Positions 63,028 to 64,000 of a stretch of DNA of 64,000 nucleotides are shown here, piece by piece (positions within the stretch are counted from its first letter, which is position 1; the number at the start of each line of letters is the position of its first letter). The notes beneath the pieces were generated by a model. It saw only the letters and a list, made by a program, of their open reading frames with translations, did not search any database and was not told the origin of the DNA. The stretch is taken from positions 62,001 through 126,000 of the forward strand of contig NZ_QNRI01000008.1 of assembly GCF_003315295.1 (NCBI RefSeq), written 5' to 3'. The DNA comes from Paraliobacillus ryukyuensis. Lineage in GTDB: Bacteria > Bacillota > Bacilli > Bacillales > Amphibacillaceae. The position numbers and the translations under genes were made by a program.

Positions 63028-64000
63028 ATGAAGTCAATCGTAGTAGGTGGAAAAGATCAAAAAGCTGCCATAAAAAATGGATTAAAGGAATTAAATGTCA
63101 ATCATGATCAAGTCGAAATTGAATACATACAAAGAGAGGAAAAAGGTTTTCTTGGAATAGGGAAAAAAGAGGCGAAAATTAGATTAACAGTAAAACAATC
63201 AAATGAAACAATACAAAAACCGGTAAGTGCATGGATAGAAAATGGCCAGGTTTATGCCTACCATATCGAAGACAAACATCCTATGATTGAAATACCCGAT
63301 GATATTCAAGTGATTAAAAATAATGAAATCGTTGATACAACACAAACCACACTTACAGCTGATGATGTAGTAGAGATTAACATTCAGCAAGAAGATCCAG
63401 TAGCCACTAAATGGCGTATTGTCTTGGATAATTATAAGCTAGAAGCGATGTTAGAAATCGATCCTGGTTACCAAATTGTGAAAACGCTTCAAGATAGCCC
63501 GCCAAATATGCAGCTAAAGTTAAGCTATCAAGAAGAGACAATGACCAATAATGATCTCACGTTAGAGCAAGTAATCGAAGCGTTGAAAGAAAAAGCCATT
63601 ACATTTGGGCTGGATCAAAATGCACTCCAAGAAGCACTAGTAGCGAAAGAGCCAGGTCAGTTTCTTGTTGCGAAAGGAATCGCCCCTATTGCTGGGAAGA
63701 ATGGTTGGATAGAAAAAAAAGTGGATACAGAAGTTGCCGATCGTCTAGATGAAAACCAAGATGGGCAAATAAATTATCGTGATTCACATGTAATTCCAAC
63801 AGTTGAGAAAGGGGATATTATAGGAACCATTCACCCACCTATACCTGGAAAAAATGGTACTACTGTTACTGGTGAGACTATCGAGGTAGAGCCAGTTTCG
63901 CCAATTGAAGTCACAGAAGGTACAGGTACTGTTATAGTAGGGGATAAGGTTGTTGCGAATGCGAATGGCCGTCCATTAATTGAACAGGTAGGCTTAGCGA
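63028..64000 (+). CDS. fapA: FapA (DUF342) family protein, partial at the window end
   Basis: ATG 63028 after GGAAGAG; the frame stays open to base 64000 (324 codons seen). N-terminal Jag_N-like domain (KSIVVGGKDQKAAIKNGL, KGFLGIGKKEAKIRL), a middle region, then the FapA domain typical of flagellar-assembly/DUF342 proteins (LVAKGIAPIAGKNGWIEKK, GTIHPPIPGKNGTTVTG). Known relatives act in flagellar assembly or surface structures; their role in Bacillaceae is poorly known. Control by the c-di-GMP riboswitch suggests a motility/sessility choice. Confidence 0.85.
   Translation, partial: MKSIVVGGKDQKAAIKNGLKELNVNHDQVEIEYIQREEKGFLGIGKKEAKIRLTVKQSNETIQKPVSAWIENGQVYAYHIEDKHPMIEIPDDIQVIKNNEIVDTTQTTLTADDVVEINIQQEDPVATKWRIVLDNYKLEAMLEIDPGYQIVKTLQDSPPNMQLKLSYQEETMTNNDLTLEQVIEALKEKAITFGLDQNALQEALVAKEPGQFLVAKGIAPIAGKNGWIEKKVDTEVADRLDENQDGQINYRDSHVIPTVEKGDIIGTIHPPIPGKNGTTVTGETIEVEPVSPIEVTEGTGTVIVGDKVVANANGRPLIEQVGLA

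Overview
This is a low-GC, AT-rich Gram-positive chromosome segment. Gene content and signals point to a Bacillaceae species of the Gracilibacillus/Virgibacillus/Oceanobacillus kind: ClpE under tandem CtsR boxes, PerR-box and NrdR-box promoters, homologues of YfkD, YkgA, YxlEFG, PdaA and MbcS, strong AGGAGG ribosome sites and frequent TTG/GTG starts. The species cannot be named from the sequence alone.

Layout. 1-29.2 kb is mostly ordinary core genome: a P1B-4 metal-efflux ATPase next to a perfect PerR box, an orphan amino-acid permease with ribokinase, transporters, MscS, PdaA, a ppx-ppk polyphosphate pair, an acyl-CoA ligase, ClpE, an MBL-fold exoprotein, a DDAH-like enzyme, a GntR-ABC operon and a YxlEFG-type ABC operon. 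At 29.2 kb a tRNA-Ala(GGC) gene marks the left end of a 5.7-kb decayed prophage (29264-34993) bounded by 46-bp att repeats. It keeps a truncated integrase, broken tail, holin and endolysin genes, an acyltransferase cargo gene, and an apparently intact four-gene mini-operon behind a perfect 24-bp palindrome.

36.0-42.0 kb carries a complete type II-A CRISPR-Cas locus in the order tracrRNA, cas9 (1053 aa, resembling S. aureus Cas9), cas1, cas2, long-form csn2, then a short array of four intact 36-nt repeats plus a partly deleted terminal repeat. The Cas9 PAM-contact region differs from SaCas9 at the R991-equivalent, and the likely crRNA promoter lies inside the csn2 coding end. A decayed IS66-family fragment follows.

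42.4-64 kb returns to core and accessory genes: a chemoreceptor, a DUF421/DUF4363 pair, ferritin, a racemase, a MarR-controlled CBS/MFS efflux unit, small enzymes, a membrane glycosyltransferase, a CstA-CstB persulfide detoxification pair behind a CstR-like operator, a class I ribonucleotide reductase operon with flavodoxin behind two NrdR boxes, and a c-di-GMP-I riboswitch with a terminator in front of a FapA (DUF342) gene that runs off the window.

Non-coding structure is rich. There are two unrelated-looking tandem arrays that share a 52-bp period (21.3-21.75 kb and 57.95-58.45 kb), and a nested dispersed repeat family whose copies sit at gene 3' ends. The most interesting system is the compact Cas9 locus; the riboswitch-FapA unit, the 52-bp arrays and the phage-remnant mini-operon also deserve a second look.
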